Below, piece after piece: positions 22,800 through 24,688 of a stretch of DNA of 24,688 nt. This stretch comes from Bacteroidota bacterium (lineage in GTDB: Bacteria; Bacteroidota; Bacteroidia; Chitinophagales; Chitinophagaceae). The notes under the pieces were generated by a model. That model was not told where the DNA came from and made no database searches. It worked only from the letters and a program-made list of their open reading frames with translations. The stretch lies in the NCBI GenBank assembly GCA_023430465.1, contig JAEZAM010000125.1, positions 1-24,688 on the forward strand, given 5' to 3'. Each line of letters starts with the position of its first letter. Position 1 is the stretch's first letter. The position numbers and the translations under genes are program-made.

Positions 22800-24383
22800 T
22801 TAACGATAAGTTGCCTGTCCCTGGAAAAGCAGCCCCATATCCGGATCCAGCTCTATTTTTCCTGGCTTGGCGGCCATAGGCAGAGTGAACTGTTGTTCCT
22901 GCTGTGTTACCTGCAACGTATGCTTCACGACGTTGTTGTTGGTAGTAAATGCGATATCAAGGGGAAATTGAAAAACATTATTCTGCAATTGCTTCACCGA
23001 AATGGTCATTTTACCTGAGCCATAAGCTCCTTTCACTTCTATCCGTGGTGTGCCGGGGGTATAGAGCCACTGTTTGAAAAATACAGAAAGGTCTTTACCG
23101 GACACCTGTTCGAACACTTTTTGCAGGTCTTCCGTATCAGCATTCTTGCCGGCATAAGCGGCGTAGTATGCGCTCACTGCCCTATGGAAAATCGTGTCGC
23201 CCAGTTCATGCCGAAGCATGTGCAGTATCCATCCGCCTTTCTGATAGCTGTTTGCATTCAGCAATTCCATGTAATCTGCCGCGTTATCAACAACTGTCTT
23301 ATTGCTGTTCTTTGCAAATGCGAGCACCTGCCTGCGGTCTTCCTCCAGCATATACCTCGCCGTATCCTTTCCATATTTATTTTCCATGTAAAGGATGGTC
23401 ATGTAGGTGGCAAAGCCTTCGCTCAACCACAGATGTGCAAAGGTCTTTTCCGTAGCCATGTTGCCAAACCATTGATGCGCGATCTCATGAGCAATGAGGC
23501 TTTCGGATTTCCTTTTGCCTGTGACCGAACTTTCCGCATAAAAAATAGTGTTGGCATTCTCCAACCCGCCAAATGTGGTCTTCGACTGCACATTCGCGAG
23601 TTTTTTATACCCATAGGGGCCAACGGTTTTTATAAAATAGGGCAGCACCTCCATCGCGAGTGCATACTCATCAAAGCCCTTGTCGCGATCTTCGGGATAA
23701 ACATAACTATATACCGGTACACAAACATCCACCGTGCCTGCAAGACTTGTGGCAAACTCCGCGGCACCGATGACCATGACCTTAGTTGCTATCGGAACAT
23801 CTTCCCGCCAGTGTGTGACCTTAATATCATTATTCAGCGCAGTCTCTTCCACTTTGATGCCATTGGATACGACACTATAGTGGGCAGGGGCTGTAACAAT
23901 AAACTCAGTTGAGGCCTTATCCCCCGGGTGGTCCATGCAGGGCAGCCAGTTGTGCCCGCGATTGGGCCAGTTGTCGGCAAAAAAACTTCGACGGCCATAT
24001 TTTGTTTTGGAGATGATCAGTCCATCTTTTGGTATGCCTGCATAATCAATGCGGATCACAAATGTATCACCGACCTGGCTGCGGCTGCGGAGCCAGACCT
24101 GTAGTTTTTCTTTCTCCTGCCGGAAACGAAGTGGCATGTTATTGTTGTTCGTTTGCGTTGCGGCAGATACGCCCATGCCTTTTTTACCATCCGGACCGGT
24201 CAGGTCGAAATCTATGCTGGTGCTTTCTGTTTTTGTAACAAGGCGTATCTCTGCCTGCCCGCGAATGCTGTCGGTCTTATCACTCAGCGTGATGTGGAAG
24301 CGATAGTGCAGCACATCGACAGGGGATTGAGCGACGGCGTTATTGAGGGTAAGGATGATGAGAAAGAGAAAGAAAGGTTTCAT
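22800..24383 (-). CDS. M1-family zinc metallopeptidase (aminopeptidase)
   Basis: This 527-residue exported peptidase of the M1 (gluzincin) family probably trims N-terminal residues from peptides in the periplasm or outside. The signal peptide (1-19, ending NAVAQ) fits ATG 24381-24383. The N-terminal beta-saddle domain (about 20-210) is followed by the catalytic domain with the substrate motif GGLENAN (272-278, the GxMEN equivalent) and zinc site HEIAHQWFG (299-307) plus Glu322 in LSEGF, the full HExxH-18-E pattern. The long C-terminal ERAP1-like helical domain is absent, as in the shorter bacterial members; a small beta domain ends the protein. First gene of a minus-strand run; maa follows after 13 bases. 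Confidence 0.95.
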   Translation of the reverse strand: MKPFFLFLIILTLNNAVAQSPVDVLHYRFHITLSDKTDSIRGQAEIRLVTKTESTSIDFDLTGPDGKKGMGVSAATQTNNNNMPLRFRQEKEKLQVWLRSRSQVGDTFVIRIDYAGIPKDGLIISKTKYGRRSFFADNWPNRGHNWLPCMDHPGDKASTEFIVTAPAHYSVVSNGIKVEETALNNDIKVTHWREDVPIATKVMVIGAAEFATSLAGTVDVCVPVYSYVYPEDRDKGFDEYALAMEVLPYFIKTVGPYGYKKLANVQSKTTFGGLENANTIFYAESSVTGKRKSESLIAHEIAHQWFGNMATEKTFAHLWLSEGFATYMTILYMENKYGKDTARYMLEEDRRQVLAFAKNSNKTVVDNAADYMELLNANSYQKGGWILHMLRHELGDTIFHRAVSAYYAAYAGKNADTEDLQKVFEQVSGKDLSVFFKQWLYTPGTPRIEVKGAYGSGKMTISVKQLQNNVFQFPLDIAFTTNNNVVKHTLQVTQQEQQFTLPMAAKPGKIELDPDMGLLFQGQATYR

Positions 24384-24393
24384 AAAAGCAATA

Positions 24394-24435
24394 ATTCAAA
24401 AGTCAGAAGTTAAAACTCAAAACTCAAAGGTTAAA
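24394..24435. repeat. A-rich heptamer array upstream of the M1 gene
   Basis: Six consecutive 7-base units are in register: ATTCAAA, AGTCAGA, AGTTAAA, ACTCAAA, ACTCAAA, GGTTAAA. The array starts 11 bases from the M1 start codon. Its units match those at 3835-3869. Confidence 0.75.
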
Positions 24436-24523
24436 CCGCATCCCGGCATCCTGATTTCAGGGCCCTTCGGTACGCCCATTCGCTGCGCTCATGTGCTACT
24501 CAGGGACCTGGGCGTACTGTTCA

Positions 24524-24551
24524 ATTAAAAATTCAAAATGAAAAATTAAAA
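24524..24551. repeat. A-rich heptamer array between the 61-bp repeats
   Basis: Units ATTAAAA, ATTCAAA, ATGAAAA, ATTAAAA are in 7-base register, like 6907-6934. AT-rich composition alone could produce part of this. Confidence 0.55.
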
Positions 24552-24570
24552 AACTAATGGCAACCCACTC

Positions 24571-24636
24571 TCGCTCTCTTTCTCGGTCTCTGGAAGCCCG
24601 CATCCAGTATCCAGTATCCAGCATCCAGCATCCTGA
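24571..24636. repeat. Hexamer then ATCCAGY heptamer array
   Basis: Hexamers TCTCGC, TCTCTT, TCTCGG, TCTCTG come first, near 24571-24594. After a short spacer, heptamers ATCCAGT, ATCCAGT, ATCCAGC, ATCCAGC, ATCCTGA run at 24602-24636 in perfect register and lead into the second 61-bp repeat. The ATCCAGY unit is the same as at 22-42 and, inverted, 7785-7817. Confidence 0.8.
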
Positions 24637-24688
24637 TTTCAGCGCCCTTCGGTACGCCCATTCGCTGCGCTCATGTGCTACTCAGGGA

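Larger units (their letters stand above)
24446..24688 (+). repeat. 61-bp direct repeat carrying 48-bp TIR element copies 2 and 3
   Basis: The stretches 24446-24506 and 24628-24688 are identical except for one base (GGGCCC versus GCGCCC). Each contains the 48-bp element: the first copy runs 24470-24517 with perfect 8-bp inverted ends GTACGCCC and GGGCGTAC, and the second starts at 24652 and is cut by the window end. Both are in the opposite orientation to the copy at 5987-6034. The gap 24384-24688 holds no gene. Confidence 0.85.

Noticed and set aside
1..24688. CRISPR array, tRNA or rRNA genes, prophage, insertion sequence with transposase
   Set aside because: The repeats found are short, unspaced or palindromic without CRISPR spacing. 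No tRNA cloverleaf or rRNA sequence was recognised by eye, and no transposase or integrase frame is present.

Overview
The window looks like chromosomal DNA of a member of the Bacteroidota, most likely Chitinophagaceae or a close relative. The case rests on four things seen here: promoter elements of the TAnnTTTG type, few Shine-Dalgarno sequences, a C-terminal type A sorting domain of the type IX secretion system, and a TonB-dependent receptor with an N-terminal carboxypeptidase-regulatory-like domain. The gene content is mostly housekeeping. There are no phage, CRISPR, rRNA or tRNA genes and no transposase.

Layout. Positions 73-2786 (minus) hold pheT and a small coiled-coil gene. Positions 2787-4363 are repeat-rich and contain one orphan gene of unknown function. 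dnaB follows at 4364-5926 (plus). Positions 6178-8899 (minus) carry pyrD, a TerC-family membrane protein gene and rsmE. A thiolase gene (9053-10228, plus) is divergent from pyrD. Positions 10550-13790 hold a DUF1800/DUF1501 pair whose second member carries a Tat-like signal and a T9SS sorting domain. Positions 13813-17689 form a likely metal-uptake operon: a textbook Bacteroidota promoter, a small exported His/Cys protein, a TonB-dependent receptor, a lipoprotein and a DUF2721 membrane protein. From 17661 to 24383 everything is on the minus strand: M1 metallopeptidase, sugar O-acetyltransferase, YifB/ComM-type AAA ATPase, ABC exporter, an exported protein and a rhodanese-like protein. The last overlaps the DUF2721 gene tail to tail.

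The most unusual material is between the genes. Most of the larger gaps carry short arrays with a strict 6- or 7-base period whose unit sequence differs from gap to gap (RAGGYT, ATCCAGY, ACTCCRC, A-rich heptamers), often starting right next to a stop or start codon. On top of these are a 48-bp family with terminal inverted repeats (two full copies, one cut by the window end, one decayed), two copies of a perfect 26-bp palindrome, a 38-bp direct repeat, and copies of a CTTCGACAGGCTCAG word. No gene here explains these repeats. They are the best candidate for something undescribed, followed by the DUF1800/DUF1501 pair and the receptor cassette with its two TTG starts.
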